Source: a virus. From it: DNA of 43,622 nt. Numbering within the stretch: the first letter of the stretch is position 1; the number at the start of each line of letters is the position of its first letter. The notes under the pieces are model-generated. The model was not told the origin of the DNA and did no database searches. It saw only the letters and a list, made by a program, of their open reading frames with translations. Of the stretch, positions 28,485 through 38,163 are shown piece by piece. The stretch is from IMG/VR virus record IMGVR_UViG_3300030331_001665, positions 1-43,622 of that record; one strand, 5' to 3'. The translations under genes and the position numbers were made by a program.

Positions 28485-29792
28485 ATGGCTGAAAAAGAAA
28501 CCAAAACAGTTGATACAAAGGTTGAACAAGTTGATGTTAATCTTGATGACATTTTTAATGCAGCACCAGGAGGAGAATCAATTACACTACCAGAAGAAAG
28601 TGAAAAAAAACCTAATGTATTTAGTAGAAAAAAGCCTGTAGATACAAGCTTTTTATATGAAAATAAAAAAGAAGAGAAGAAAGAAGAAGTTGTAGAGGAA
28701 AAGGTGGAAGAAAAAGTAGAGGCAAAAGAAGAAGTAGTTGAAGAAAAGAAAGAAGAAAAACCTAAAAAAGAAAGTAAAGAAAGTATAGATGAGGTGTTGG
28801 GTTTAAGTGAAGAAGTAGAAGAAGAAGAAGTAGTTGAGACACCAAAAAAAGGAAGAAAGAGAATAGAAGGTATAAGTGATGTTTTTTCAAAGCTTATTAA
28901 AGATGAAAAGATTATACCTTTTGATGATGATAAAGAACTTGATGATTATTCAGCAAAAGACTGGGAAGAATTGATTCAAGCTAATTTAGATGAAAAAGTT
29001 AATCAGGTAAGAAAAGAAACACCTAAACAGTTTTTTAATAGTTTACCTGAAGAATTACAGATAGCTGCTAAATATGTAGCAGATGGTGGTAAAGATCTAA
29101 AAACTTTATTTGGAGCTTTATCAAGAGTAGAAGAAACAAGAGAGCTAGATGTAAAAAATGAAAATGATCAGGAGCAAATAATAAGAGAATATTTAGGTGC
29201 AACTGGTTATGGAACAGCAGAAGAGATAAAAGAAGAGATTGATATTTGGAAAGATCTTGGCAAGCTTGAACAGCAAGCTAATAAGTTCAAACCAAAATTA
29301 GATAAGATGCAAGAAAAAGTTGTTGCTAAAAGATTGCAAGAGCAAGAAATGAGAAAGAAGAAACAGCAACAAGCTTCTGAAACATATATGAATAGTGTAT
29401 ATGAGACTTTAAAAAGTGGTGAGATTAATGAAATAAAGCTAGATAGAAAGACTCAATCCTTATTATATAATGGATTAGTAGAACCTGCTTATCCATCTAT
29501 ATCAGGAAAAAATACAAATTTGTTAGGACATCTTTTGGAGAAGTACCAGTTTGTTGAACCAAACTATCCATTAATAACTGAAGCATTATGGTTATTAGCA
29601 GATCCAAAAGGTTACAAAGCTAAATTGATGGAGAAAGGAGAAAGTGTAGCTACAGAAAAAACAGTGAGAAAGCTAAAGACAGCTCAATCACAAAAAGCAA
29701 GTTCTGCAGCGTCTGTAACAGAAAATAAAAATACTAAAAGAGGTGGCTCAAGAAAGCTACCTAGAAATAAAAATATATTTAAAAGGTTTTAA
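28485..29792 (+). CDS. Putative capsid scaffold protein
   Basis: The 435-residue protein is extremely charged. The first 130 residues are a Glu/Lys/Val run with units such as EEKVEEKVEAKEEVVEEKKE. The rest is helical with DVFSKLIKDEKIIPFDDDKE, then KDWEELIQANLDEKVNQVRK, and a basic end (KRGGSRKLPRNKNIFKRF) that could bind the capsid protein or DNA. Lying between portal and major capsid genes, it is the best scaffold candidate. No protease motif seen. A cargo or inner-head protein is an alternative. Confidence 0.65.
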   Translation: MAEKETKTVDTKVEQVDVNLDDIFNAAPGGESITLPEESEKKPNVFSRKKPVDTSFLYENKKEEKKEEVVEEKVEEKVEAKEEVVEEKKEEKPKKESKESIDEVLGLSEEVEEEEVVETPKKGRKRIEGISDVFSKLIKDEKIIPFDDDKELDDYSAKDWEELIQANLDEKVNQVRKETPKQFFNSLPEELQIAAKYVADGGKDLKTLFGALSRVEETRELDVKNENDQEQIIREYLGATGYGTAEEIKEEIDIWKDLGKLEQQANKFKPKLDKMQEKVVAKRLQEQEMRKKKQQQASETYMNSVYETLKSGEINEIKLDRKTQSLLYNGLVEPAYPSISGKNTNLLGHLLEKYQFVEPNYPLITEALWLLADPKGYKAKLMEKGESVATEKTVRKLKTAQSQKASSAASVTENKNTKRGGSRKLPRNKNIFKRF

Positions 29793-29833
29793 TATATTAA
29801 TTAATGTTTAACAATTAAAAATAAATTTCAATT

Positions 29834-31483
29834 ATGGCAACTCCAGTTTTAAATAATGGGATTTTCCTAAGAGATACTAACTATAAAGCTAGTTCTCATG
29901 TTGATTCTTATCACTTGACAAACATGCTCGGGGACGCAGAACCTATGGATATGGGTCCTATTGACATGTGGGCAATGATGCAAAAGGTAGAAATGCCATT
30001 GTATCAAATGGCTTCTTTTGGTGGTGCGAATACAATTATGGTGGACAATGCTAGAGGTGAGTATAAATGGCAAACTCCCGTTGCTCAAGACCTACCATAT
30101 ATCGTTAGGGATATAGAAGCAACATCAGGTACAGAACACTTTGGTGATGACGGAAAAACATTCAAAATTATGCTTAATAAAAGAGCATTTGGTCATGGTG
30201 ACATTATTACTTATGATAAGTATAATGGTGCTGAACTTTACATTACGGCTGATGACATTTATGAAGCAGGTGATGGTTTCGTTTACACTGTACAAATGGT
30301 TAATAATTCAACCACTGCAACTTTTGATAGAGCAAAATATCTTGTACCAGGTACAAAATATTTTAGAAAAGGTTCTGCACGTGGTGAGTATGGTGAGAGA
30401 TTTTCAGATATTACAACTTCAAATGGTTTCCGTGAATTCTATAACTTTGTAGGAGGAGCAGAAGCACATGTACATTATTCAGTATCATCTAGAGCTGATC
30501 TTATGATCAAAGGTGGTATGAATGCTGATGGTACTGTTCCAGTTACGGAAATTTGGAGATCTTTTGACAAAGGTTTAGATCCATCAATTTCTTCATTAGA
30601 GTCAATGGTAGAAATTATGGGTGCTGACTATGTTAGAAGAGCTTTTGATAATGGAGATCTGTCAAGAACTTTCCTTACTAATTTAGAAGCAGCTCATCTT
30701 TCTAAAATTGCAACAGATATTGAAACGTACCTAATGTGGGGACGTGGAGGTAGAGTTAAGCAAGACGGACCAGATGATATTAGATTATCTGTAGGTCTTT
30801 GGAGACAATTAGATAACTCATTTAAAAGAGTTTATAATAAGTCTTCATTCAACTTAGACATGTTTAAGTCTGAGCTTTACAACTTCTATCAAGGTAAAGT
30901 TGATCTAGATGGACCAGATCCACAGAGATCTTTAATTGTACAAACAGGTATTGGTGGTATGCAATTAATCAATAAAGCTATCAAAGATGATGTTAGCATG
31001 ATTAATCAAGGTAACCAAGGACAAGCTCCTTTTGTTATTAACGCTGATAGTGTTGGTGCAGTAACAGGTCAAGGAATGGATATGGGATATGGGTATGCAT
31101 TTACATCATTTGTAATTCCATTCTTAGCAAACGTTAAGTTTGTTCTGAATCCTGCATTTGACAATTTACATACTAATGATATTGAGAATCCACTTATTGA
31201 CGGAAGACCTTTAAGTTCTTATTCATTTATAATCTTTGACGTAACTGATCAAGGAAATGATAACATTCATCTATTGAAATTATCATGGGATAATCAGTTA
31301 AAGTGGTTCTACCAAAATGGAACTATGGATTATATGGGAAGAACTCAAGGATTCCAGTCTAACGGACAATTCAACGGCTATAGAGTTTATATGACTCAAA
31401 CAATGCCTGGTATATGGGTGAAAGATCCAACCAAAGTATTGAAGATAGTTATGAAGAATCCTACTACAGGTGGTTCATTCTAA
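29834..31483 (+). CDS. Major capsid protein
   Basis: The 549-residue protein has the position (after portal and scaffold), length and beta-rich, low-cysteine composition of an HK97-fold capsid protein of the crAss-like group: an N-terminal MATPVLNNGIFLRDTNYKAS, then PMDMGPIDMWAMMQKVEMPL and an extended C-terminal domain with FVIPFLANVKFVLNPAFDNL. Codon choice is more C-ending than in neighbours and a strong terminator follows 16 nt after the stop, fitting very high expression. HK97 fold is inferred from context, since no single motif proves it. Confidence 0.8.
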   Translation: MATPVLNNGIFLRDTNYKASSHVDSYHLTNMLGDAEPMDMGPIDMWAMMQKVEMPLYQMASFGGANTIMVDNARGEYKWQTPVAQDLPYIVRDIEATSGTEHFGDDGKTFKIMLNKRAFGHGDIITYDKYNGAELYITADDIYEAGDGFVYTVQMVNNSTTATFDRAKYLVPGTKYFRKGSARGEYGERFSDITTSNGFREFYNFVGGAEAHVHYSVSSRADLMIKGGMNADGTVPVTEIWRSFDKGLDPSISSLESMVEIMGADYVRRAFDNGDLSRTFLTNLEAAHLSKIATDIETYLMWGRGGRVKQDGPDDIRLSVGLWRQLDNSFKRVYNKSSFNLDMFKSELYNFYQGKVDLDGPDPQRSLIVQTGIGGMQLINKAIKDDVSMINQGNQGQAPFVINADSVGAVTGQGMDMGYGYAFTSFVIPFLANVKFVLNPAFDNLHTNDIENPLIDGRPLSSYSFIIFDVTDQGNDNIHLLKLSWDNQLKWFYQNGTMDYMGRTQGFQSNGQFNGYRVYMTQTMPGIWVKDPTKVLKIVMKNPTTGGSF

Positions 31484-31498
31484 TATGTTCTTATTTAG

Positions 31499-31524
31499 AA
31501 GAGGGGTCTAAGGATCCCTCTTTT
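31499..31524 (+). terminator. Terminator of the capsid gene
   Basis: AAGAGGGGTC (31499-31508) pairs with GATCCCTCTT (31513-31522) across a 4-nt loop with one wobble, followed by TTAAATTTTT. It is located 16 nt after the capsid stop. Confidence 0.8.
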
Positions 31525-31561
31525 AAATTTTTATTTAATAATTTAAAAAAACCTTTTAAAA

Positions 31562-32662
31562 ATGGCTAAGAAAAAAACAACTAAAAAAGAAGTAGCAGTA
31601 AATGAAGTTGATACAATAGAAACTGTTACACCTACTATACAACCTGAAGTTTCAATGCAAGACTTCACAATGATTGAAAAATATCAACAAAGTAAAAATC
31701 AAACTATTGCTATACGTCCTTATGTTACAGATAATGAAAACATGGGATTAGAAAATTACAGCATGTCACTTTATGATAACGTATATCATGAAGAACAATT
31801 AACATGTTTAGATGTAAATGGTGTTAGAAGATATATTACTGGATTAAATGAATTTGCTCCAGAGATAAAACAATTAGAACCTTCAAAAAGAAAAGCTAAG
31901 ATAAAACAGATAAGAACAGCTGTGGCTGAATTAGAAAAAGAATTAGCACAAAATGTTATATCTGTAGATGATCCAGAATTTTGGAATAAAGTAAAATTAC
32001 TTAGACCTAATAATGATGAGTTTTGGTCTAAGATAAGTGTTAGAGCTGGTAATGATCCTTTATATTTAGATCCTAAAAAAGATGCATATGATTTAATAAA
32101 AATCTTTGCAATAGAAGCTGGAGGATTTTCTATAGTTGCGAAAAGCTTAGAAGATGCTAAAAGAAAAGGACCTGGTTGTAAATTTTATCTAGACAATGTA
32201 AAAGATACAGTTAATACTAGAACTAAGACTTCTAAAGTTAGAAATAGAGCACTTGCTGCATTACAAAACTTGTATGATAGTAATCCTACAAAGTTAAAAT
32301 ATGTTGCTATGGTTGTTGATCAATATCAAGCATATAATAACTCAACACCAAATGATGTAATATATGAAGATATGGATAATTACATTAATGGTTTTGGTAG
32401 AGAATCAAATAAAGGTTTGGCTGCTAAACAGTTTTTAGATACTGCTAATTTAAGTTTAGATGAATTAAAATTAACAGCTGTTATTAAATGTGCTAGATAT
32501 TATAAATTTTTAATGGATAAATCTGATGGATTTATTTATACAGATAATAATGTAAGACTGGGAAGAACTTTAGATGATGCTCTAACTTTCTTGAGTAGTC
32601 CTTTAAATGATGAAGTCTTAATGTACGTTTTAAATAAAGTAGAACATGAATGGTCATTATAG
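31562..32662 (+). CDS. Structural protein downstream of capsid gene
   Basis: The 366-residue protein has a basic, disordered start (MAKKKTTKKEVAVNEVDTIE) and then a mostly helical body with KAKIKQIRTAVAELEKELAQ, DDPEFWNKVKLLRPNNDEFW and SNKGLAAKQFLDTANLSLDE. No family can be named. It lies between the capsid gene and the connector gene (the next gene starts with no gap), so a head-completion or inner-head role is likely. Late expression may rely on read-through of the capsid terminator, since I see no promoter in the 38 nt before it. Confidence 0.65.
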   Translation: MAKKKTTKKEVAVNEVDTIETVTPTIQPEVSMQDFTMIEKYQQSKNQTIAIRPYVTDNENMGLENYSMSLYDNVYHEEQLTCLDVNGVRRYITGLNEFAPEIKQLEPSKRKAKIKQIRTAVAELEKELAQNVISVDDPEFWNKVKLLRPNNDEFWSKISVRAGNDPLYLDPKKDAYDLIKIFAIEAGGFSIVAKSLEDAKRKGPGCKFYLDNVKDTVNTRTKTSKVRNRALAALQNLYDSNPTKLKYVAMVVDQYQAYNNSTPNDVIYEDMDNYINGFGRESNKGLAAKQFLDTANLSLDELKLTAVIKCARYYKFLMDKSDGFIYTDNNVRLGRTLDDALTFLSSPLNDEVLMYVLNKVEHEWSL

Positions 32663-34381
32663 ATGAATAATACAACTCTACAAGTTAAGATAAAGCAAAG
32701 AATGAACAAGATTGATAGTCAGGATTATGACAATATCAAATCTTGGGAAATTGCGGAAGCCTTTAATAAAGCACAATTAGAATGGTGTAGAAGGCAGTTA
32801 GCAGGTACAAATATACGTAAAGAAGGAGATGAGATGTCTAAAAGACGTATAGATGATTTAAGCATCTTGTTAACTAGAAAAAGACTTTTAGGTGTTGATA
32901 TTGAATATGATGATACATTTGGATATTTTAAAAGTACTAATTTTGCATCTATATATGATCCAGAACAAGGTGGAGATTATTTAGAATTTAAAAGAATTGA
33001 GTGTGGTGGACAGCAATGTTTTCCATTTGGTCCAGAACAAACAGGTGAAATTATTGTAGAGAATACATCTACCATTCCCGGTTATTGGCAAGAGAATCCT
33101 CCAACTATAGAAACTATAGTTACTCCTGGTAGCACCGACGAAGTTACACAGGATATAAGGAGGGTTCCAATATTTACATTTTTAACATTGGGTCAACATC
33201 CTGGCCTTCCTTTTACAGGTCAAGGTAATGGCAATATAGTTATAAGTTGGGGTGAACCATTTGGTGATGTAATTCCAGGTGTACCACCTTTTATTGTAAC
33301 ACCAAATATATTTCCACAAGAGGTAGTTACTAATGAACCTTGGGTTTGGAATAATACTTTAACTCCAGAATTTTGGTATAGTAATGGACTTGCAAGTAGT
33401 GAAAATGTATATAATGAAAATATTATTCCTCCTTTTATGACTACAGGTGGATTTGGTGGATACATAGAATCATGTCAATACTGTGGGCTTACTGCATCTG
33501 AAATTTATAATGATGCAGATACTTTATCAACATTTTGTCAACAAGCTAATGCTCAAGGTATAGGTTATGTAGTTGGTGGTGCTAACAATGAGTACATAGA
33601 TTGTACAGGTAATCCTGCCGTTTATGCTACAATTCCAGATTTACAAGCACAAGCAGGAGTAAATGGAGGAACTTTAAATGAACAATATCCTTATACTAAT
33701 CAACCAAATAATTGGGTGAATGATATTGCTCAAATTTTTAATACACCTACTGATGCTTTATGTGCAGCAACTGGTTGTTGGTATATACCATCTGGAGTAG
33801 AATTTCAAACTTTTAGTATATCTAATTGGGTAACAATTCCTGGTTCTACAGTAGTTAATGTTATAGAAAATCCTCCTACATATGTACCAGAACAAACAAT
33901 AACATATGAAACAACAGAAACAGGTGTTACTGTTCCATTTAAACAATGCTATTGTGCTCCTGGTGCAGATAAAGAAAGATTTTGTACTAATCCAAGAACA
34001 ATGACTGTTTATCAATCTGAGGTTGCTAATGTAGATGTAATATTAAGAGATCCTTTAAAAAGACCTGATTTTGATTGGTGTGAGACATTTTGTACTTTAG
34101 AATCAAATGCAGATGATAACACTCCTTCTATAAGAATTTGGAGAAAAGATTTTTATATTATGGATCCTGTATTAGTTTATTATAGAGTTCCTAGAAGAGT
34201 ACAGATAGTTGGATCTATTGATCCTTATACAGGTTCTGAAGTTGCTGTAGATATTAATTGTGAATTTAAAGATGATATAGTAGAGTTATTAATAGACTAT
34301 ACTGCATCTATACTTGCTGGTGATATTAGTGATGCTAATCAAATGATTAGAGGAGAGCAGCAGGGTGAAAAAAATAACTAG
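32663..34381 (+). CDS. Head-tail connector (ring) protein with a large insertion
   Basis: The protein has 572 residues. Residues 1-110 (QVKIKQRMNKIDSQDYDNIK, RQLAGTNIRKEGDEMSKRRI) and 430-572 (DPVLVYYRVPRRVQIVGSID, then a helix EFKDDIVELLIDYTASILAG) resemble the two halves of a phage head-tail adaptor. Between them lies a Pro/Thr/Gly-rich insertion of about 310 residues (with Cys pairs such as CQYCG) that looks like an exposed domain. Crass-type ring proteins with additions are known, so the assignment rests on the ends and on position after the capsid gene. It starts right after the preceding stop. Confidence 0.58.
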   Translation: MNNTTLQVKIKQRMNKIDSQDYDNIKSWEIAEAFNKAQLEWCRRQLAGTNIRKEGDEMSKRRIDDLSILLTRKRLLGVDIEYDDTFGYFKSTNFASIYDPEQGGDYLEFKRIECGGQQCFPFGPEQTGEIIVENTSTIPGYWQENPPTIETIVTPGSTDEVTQDIRRVPIFTFLTLGQHPGLPFTGQGNGNIVISWGEPFGDVIPGVPPFIVTPNIFPQEVVTNEPWVWNNTLTPEFWYSNGLASSENVYNENIIPPFMTTGGFGGYIESCQYCGLTASEIYNDADTLSTFCQQANAQGIGYVVGGANNEYIDCTGNPAVYATIPDLQAQAGVNGGTLNEQYPYTNQPNNWVNDIAQIFNTPTDALCAATGCWYIPSGVEFQTFSISNWVTIPGSTVVNVIENPPTYVPEQTITYETTETGVTVPFKQCYCAPGADKERFCTNPRTMTVYQSEVANVDVILRDPLKRPDFDWCETFCTLESNADDNTPSIRIWRKDFYIMDPVLVYYRVPRRVQIVGSIDPYTGSEVAVDINCEFKDDIVELLIDYTASILAGDISDANQMIRGEQQGEKNN

Positions 34382-34400
34382 TATACAAAAAGTATTATTT

Positions 34401-34428
34401 ATTTTTTGTATATTATATATATAAAACC
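34401..34428 (+). promoter_or_regulatory. TATATTA-type promoter before 34488
   Basis: ATTTTTTGTATATTATATAT is the clearest copy of the late motif, about 60 nt before the ATG at 34488. A GGGTTCT/AGAGCCC hairpin (34444-34460) follows it in the leader. Confidence 0.5.
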
Positions 34429-34443
34429 TTCTTGTTTGTTTAT

Positions 34444-34460
34444 GGGTTCTTTAAGAGCCC
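34444..34460 (+). promoter_or_regulatory. 5'-leader hairpin of 34488-35708
   Basis: GGGTTCT and AGAGCCC pair (7 bp, one wobble, 3-nt loop) between the promoter motif and the start codon. It could stabilise the leader; a terminator role is possible but only CAAGTTTATTTT follows. Confidence 0.4.
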
Positions 34461-34487
34461 CAAGTTTATTTTATAAAATATATAATT

Positions 34488-35708
34488 ATGAGTTTATTTC
34501 CAAATGCGTTTAAGAAAACGTTTGTTCCTGGCAGTTTACATACTGGATCAGGTGCAAACACCTTAGACATGTCAAGTCAAAAATTAGGGATATTTGATCC
34601 TAAAACAAATTTAAGTTTATCAACTACAGGTTTACAAGCACACAATGCTAATATACCTAGTTTGTTTTATTTTGCACAAGGATCTTTCTATGGTTCAGAT
34701 ACTGTAGGAAACAATCCTGCAATGGGAGGATATCAAGAAACAATAAAAAGTAAAGTGTTAAATCCTAGATATACAAGTTTTGTTGGTGAAAGAGCTTCAG
34801 ATGGTGGTGCAAATGATGCTATTACATTAACTGCTCAACATAATTGTTTTCCATGTGGAACATTAGGTATGGTGAGAGTTGATCTTAAAGGATCTCCAGC
34901 ACTTAGGTTTATGGATAGAAATATGTATAAAGTATTTTCTTCTAACAATATGTGTTGTACTACAGGTGAATCTTATCAAGATCCAACTTGGGTATTAGCT
35001 AATATTGCAGATGAAATTAATGCTGATCCTTTTTGGTCACAATTTCTTCAAGTAGGTTTAAATAAATCTACTGATGGTGGTGGTTCATTTAATCCTGTAA
35101 CTGCAGATGCTACTGATGGTTTATTTGTAACTGGTTATGGTTCTCCATTAACTTCAATTACTTCATCTAACCAAGGTCAGTTAACTTTAGCTGCTGCATT
35201 TACTAGCACTTCATTTGGCAACTGTTCATTTGATCCTAGAGATTATCATGAAATGGAGCCAATCATTATTACTAATGCTGATGTATTAGATGAGCAAGGT
35301 GATGTTTGTGTTACTTGTGGAACTTTTGCACATACTGCAAATGGTAAACAAGCGATTGGATCTGGTGAAACACTTTTACGTGATCTTATTTTATCTGAAT
35401 CTTATAGACAATTTCATTTCCCAGTGGGAACTAAAAATGCTTCTAGAATGAGAGAGATAGAACAAGGTTCTGATCTATTTACTTATGTTGATAGAACGCA
35501 AAATGATTACAAGTCTTATTACATACAACATCATGTACCAAGATTTAATAATCCTTCAGGAACATTTGATAATGATCAATACTTATTAAAGTTTGCTACT
35601 AGAACAGCTGGTACTATAACTGCATTAGATACTTTTTGGGATGCATTAGCTGCATGGGCAGGTACTAACAACCAAGATATGGGTGTTTATGTTTCAAGTA
35701 CTAACTAA
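34488..35708 (+). CDS. Abundant virion protein candidate, single-gene unit
   Basis: The protein has 406 residues, beta-rich, with eight or so cysteines (HNCFPCGTLGMVRVDLKGSP, SNNMCCTTGESYQDPTWVLA) and a long Ser/Thr/Gly middle. No family recognised. It has its own promoter motif, a leader hairpin and the strong terminator at 35735, the signature of an abundant protein. In a short-tailed phage it could be a major tail-barrel or head-fibre protein. The CysPro-type pattern CxxC may form disulfides outside the cell. Confidence 0.65.
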   Translation: MSLFPNAFKKTFVPGSLHTGSGANTLDMSSQKLGIFDPKTNLSLSTTGLQAHNANIPSLFYFAQGSFYGSDTVGNNPAMGGYQETIKSKVLNPRYTSFVGERASDGGANDAITLTAQHNCFPCGTLGMVRVDLKGSPALRFMDRNMYKVFSSNNMCCTTGESYQDPTWVLANIADEINADPFWSQFLQVGLNKSTDGGGSFNPVTADATDGLFVTGYGSPLTSITSSNQGQLTLAAAFTSTSFGNCSFDPRDYHEMEPIIITNADVLDEQGDVCVTCGTFAHTANGKQAIGSGETLLRDLILSESYRQFHFPVGTKNASRMREIEQGSDLFTYVDRTQNDYKSYYIQHHVPRFNNPSGTFDNDQYLLKFATRTAGTITALDTFWDALAAWAGTNNQDMGVYVSSTN

Positions 35709-35734
35709 TTATTAGTAATTAATAATTAATTTAT

Positions 35735-35768
35735 AAAAGGGCGGGACTATTCCTGCCCTTTTTATTTT
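35735..35768 (+). terminator. Strong intrinsic terminator of 34488-35708
   Basis: AAAAGGGCGGGA (35735-35746) pairs with TCCTGCCCTTTT (35751-35762), a 12-bp stem with one wobble and a 4-nt loop, followed by TTATTTTT. Confidence 0.88.
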
Positions 35769-35780
35769 TATATACTATTC

Positions 35781-35800
35781 ATTTTTTGTATATTATTTAT
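35781..35800 (+). promoter_or_regulatory. TATATTA-type promoter before 35824
   Basis: ATTTTTTGTATATTATTTAT lies directly after the strong terminator and about 24 nt before the ATG at 35824, a position that leaves no role other than starting the next transcript. Confidence 0.55.
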
Positions 35801-35823
35801 GAGTACTATATTAAATTAATCCT

Positions 35824-36375
35824 ATGGCAGCAAAGCATATATTAAGTCTGGAGATACCCTCCGTTACCAATTGTGATATTTTTAGTGTAAAAGATGCAAG
35901 CCAATATGCAGAAAATTTGCCAATAGAATGTCCTGAATTATTAATTACACCTCCTGGTTTTAATGCGCCTTATATGATTGAGGTTCAACCAGGATTTAAT
36001 TTAAATCTTACTCCATGTGCTTTAGGTTTACAAACATATAACTGTGATCAAAGCACTTCACCTTTTCCAGATGGAGTTTACACAATAGCTTATAGAGTTC
36101 AACCACATGATAAAGTTGTTGTTCAATATCATTATTTAAGAGTTACAGAAATACTTAAAATGTATCATGAAAAATTATGTGAGTTAGATATAACACCTTG
36201 TGAACCTACTTTTTCTAAAAAGAAATTATTAAGTGATATGAGATTCTTTAGAACAATGATAGATGCTGCAAAAGCTAAAGTAGAGTATGCTAATAATATA
36301 GAAGAAGGTTTACATCTTTATAATTTTGCATACGATAGATTAAAGAAAATAACTTGTGATATTTCTGATTGTTAA
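35824..36375 (+). CDS. Conserved crAss-like tail or hub protein
   Basis: The protein has 183 residues. The first 110 residues are beta-rich and contain HILSLEIPSVTNCDIFSVKD, LLITPPGFNAPYMIEVQPGF and VYTIAYRVQPHDKVVVQYHY. The rest is a helical bundle (LRVTEILKMYHEKLCELDIT, FFRTMIDAAKAKVEYANNIE). I recognise this arrangement from crAss-like phages, where its function is not established. It starts a late unit of three or more genes and is followed 2 nt later by the next. Likely a tail component. Confidence 0.62.
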   Translation: MAAKHILSLEIPSVTNCDIFSVKDASQYAENLPIECPELLITPPGFNAPYMIEVQPGFNLNLTPCALGLQTYNCDQSTSPFPDGVYTIAYRVQPHDKVVVQYHYLRVTEILKMYHEKLCELDITPCEPTFSKKKLLSDMRFFRTMIDAAKAKVEYANNIEEGLHLYNFAYDRLKKITCDISDC

Positions 36376-36377
36376 TT

Positions 36378-38090
36378 ATGGGTTATACAAAAGAATATAA
36401 TAAGCATTCAAAAGACTTAACTCAAAGAATAAATATTGAGAAAAAGTTTGCTGATTATATATACAAAGAATTTAGAGCAATTAGATTTGGTTTAGCTTCT
36501 TGCTGTTCATTAGATCAGATGGAGAAGTTTAAAATTAAAAAAGAAATATGTGATTGGTATGATAATGAAATGGAAACATATTCTAAAATAGATTATGAAT
36601 ATAAAGACTTTTTTCCCATACCAGAAAATAATCCAGATTTATTTGATTCCACTACTATAACAACCACTACTACAACTCCTATTGTAACATATACAACAAC
36701 TATAACAGTTCCAGGTGAACCTATTTATGTTGTTGATACATGTCAAAATAATTGTGTATATCCTCCAATATTTAAACCTACTCAAGCACAATTATTTAAT
36801 GTAGGTGATAATACAGGACAAGGTGGTCTACAGGATTCAATTAATGAAGAAGGTAATGTAGTTAATGCTGGACTATTGCCAAACCAAGTTTCAGGAAATG
36901 TAGCAATTAAATTACTTCAAACAGATTTAGAGTTTATACCTAATAATTCTGGAAATGCAGAAGTTACATTTTATGCTCCAATAAGTGCGCAAGCAATATT
37001 TGCATATTATATTAATGATGCTAATCTGCCTCTTAATGCTTTATTAGATCCATTAGTTACAGATACTATAAATTATCCACCTGATATATTTGCACCAACT
37101 TACTTTGTTCCTGTATCACAATTTACTTTAATACCTGGATTTACAGCGATAGGAGAGGAAAGTGTTACAGTTGCTTATAGATACAAAGATCCAAGTTTAT
37201 CTGTAATAGCAGATGGTGGCCAAGAAATAATAGTTAATGGGGAAACAATGTATAAGAGTAATAATGATCCTTTTATAGCTCCTACATTTTTTGGAAATAC
37301 AAAAAGTTTTGAAGTTAATTTAGGAACATCATCTCAATATTTTAATTTAAATGGTGGATTATTTTATGGAACAAATAATTCTACTATTCAGTTAAGAGTA
37401 GTTGTTAAAGATGGTCTTGATGTTTATTATGTAGATCCTTTTGTTGGTGGGCAAGGTATTAATGTAGCTTTTCCTGATCCTAGTGTATATTATTACGCAA
37501 ATGAAAGTATAAGTGGAAATTTTCAAGGTGATCAAAACTTACAGTTTGAATTACCATACTTTTTTCAAGAATCTACTATAAATTCTCAATTACAAAAACC
37601 AAGTTGCTCTTTTAATTTTGGTGTTGGAACTACAACAATTGCAGATAATATAAGTTTAACAGGCAATATTGTTGAGCCAGGTGTTTTAGATAATGAATGC
37701 ACTTTTATAGGTATTGAAACTACAGAAGAAGAAGTTATAACCACTACAGAGGGAGGAGAAACTATTACAGAAACAGTTATAAAATATACTTGTAAAACAG
37801 ATGATGAATATGTAGTATTTAAAGTTTGTGATCAGAATGGTGATTATATAGAAGGTTATGAAATAATATTAGATGGAGGTAGTATTGGTAAAACAGACAA
37901 GTATGGTATATTAAAAACAATTATACCTAATGCTTCACTTAATACAAAACATACAGTAAATGTATGTTATTGCTTTAAAACAACAGGTGCTTGCACTCAA
38001 AAAGAAATTAAAATTACAGTTACAGATGATGAAATAGTAGATCTTACAATTAATAAAGCTGATTGTATAGATATTTCAGAATCTGAATAA
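36378..38090 (+). CDS. Putative tail protein with Thr-rich linker and Ig-like C-terminal domain
   Basis: The protein has 570 residues from the ATG at 36378 (a TTG three codons earlier is less likely). An N-terminal helical module (about 1-80, RINIEKKFADYIYKEFRAIR) is followed by a Thr-run linker near 93-115, a large beta-rich middle and a C-terminal domain from about 475 (DEYVVFKVCDQNGDYIEGYE, then a VTDDEIVDLTINKADC ending) that resembles Ig-like or carboxypeptidase-regulatory domains. The helical module may anchor it in the tail with the rest exposed. A tail fibre or hub-adaptor role is inferred. Confidence 0.6.
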   Translation: MGYTKEYNKHSKDLTQRINIEKKFADYIYKEFRAIRFGLASCCSLDQMEKFKIKKEICDWYDNEMETYSKIDYEYKDFFPIPENNPDLFDSTTITTTTTTPIVTYTTTITVPGEPIYVVDTCQNNCVYPPIFKPTQAQLFNVGDNTGQGGLQDSINEEGNVVNAGLLPNQVSGNVAIKLLQTDLEFIPNNSGNAEVTFYAPISAQAIFAYYINDANLPLNALLDPLVTDTINYPPDIFAPTYFVPVSQFTLIPGFTAIGEESVTVAYRYKDPSLSVIADGGQEIIVNGETMYKSNNDPFIAPTFFGNTKSFEVNLGTSSQYFNLNGGLFYGTNNSTIQLRVVVKDGLDVYYVDPFVGGQGINVAFPDPSVYYYANESISGNFQGDQNLQFELPYFFQESTINSQLQKPSCSFNFGVGTTTIADNISLTGNIVEPGVLDNECTFIGIETTEEEVITTTEGGETITETVIKYTCKTDDEYVVFKVCDQNGDYIEGYEIILDGGSIGKTDKYGILKTIIPNASLNTKHTVNVCYCFKTTGACTQKEIKITVTDDEIVDLTINKADCIDISESE

Positions 38091-38108
38091 CTTGGTTACT
38101 AACTAAAT

Positions 38109-38130
38109 CTTTTGTATATTATTATATATA
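38109..38130 (+). promoter_or_regulatory. TATATTA-type promoter before the large fibre gene
   Basis: CTTTTGTATATTATTATATA has the T-rich plus TATATTA core, 34 nt before the ATG at 38164. A short AATCT/AGATT hairpin with a T-run (38133-38150) lies in the leader. Confidence 0.5.
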
Positions 38131-38163
38131 GTAATCTCAAGAGATTTTTAAAAAAATAAATTT

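Noticed and set aside
36369-36377. TTG start three codons before ATG 36378
   Set aside because: The upstream gene ends at 36375 and the ATG has a normal leader, so the TTG is a chance start.
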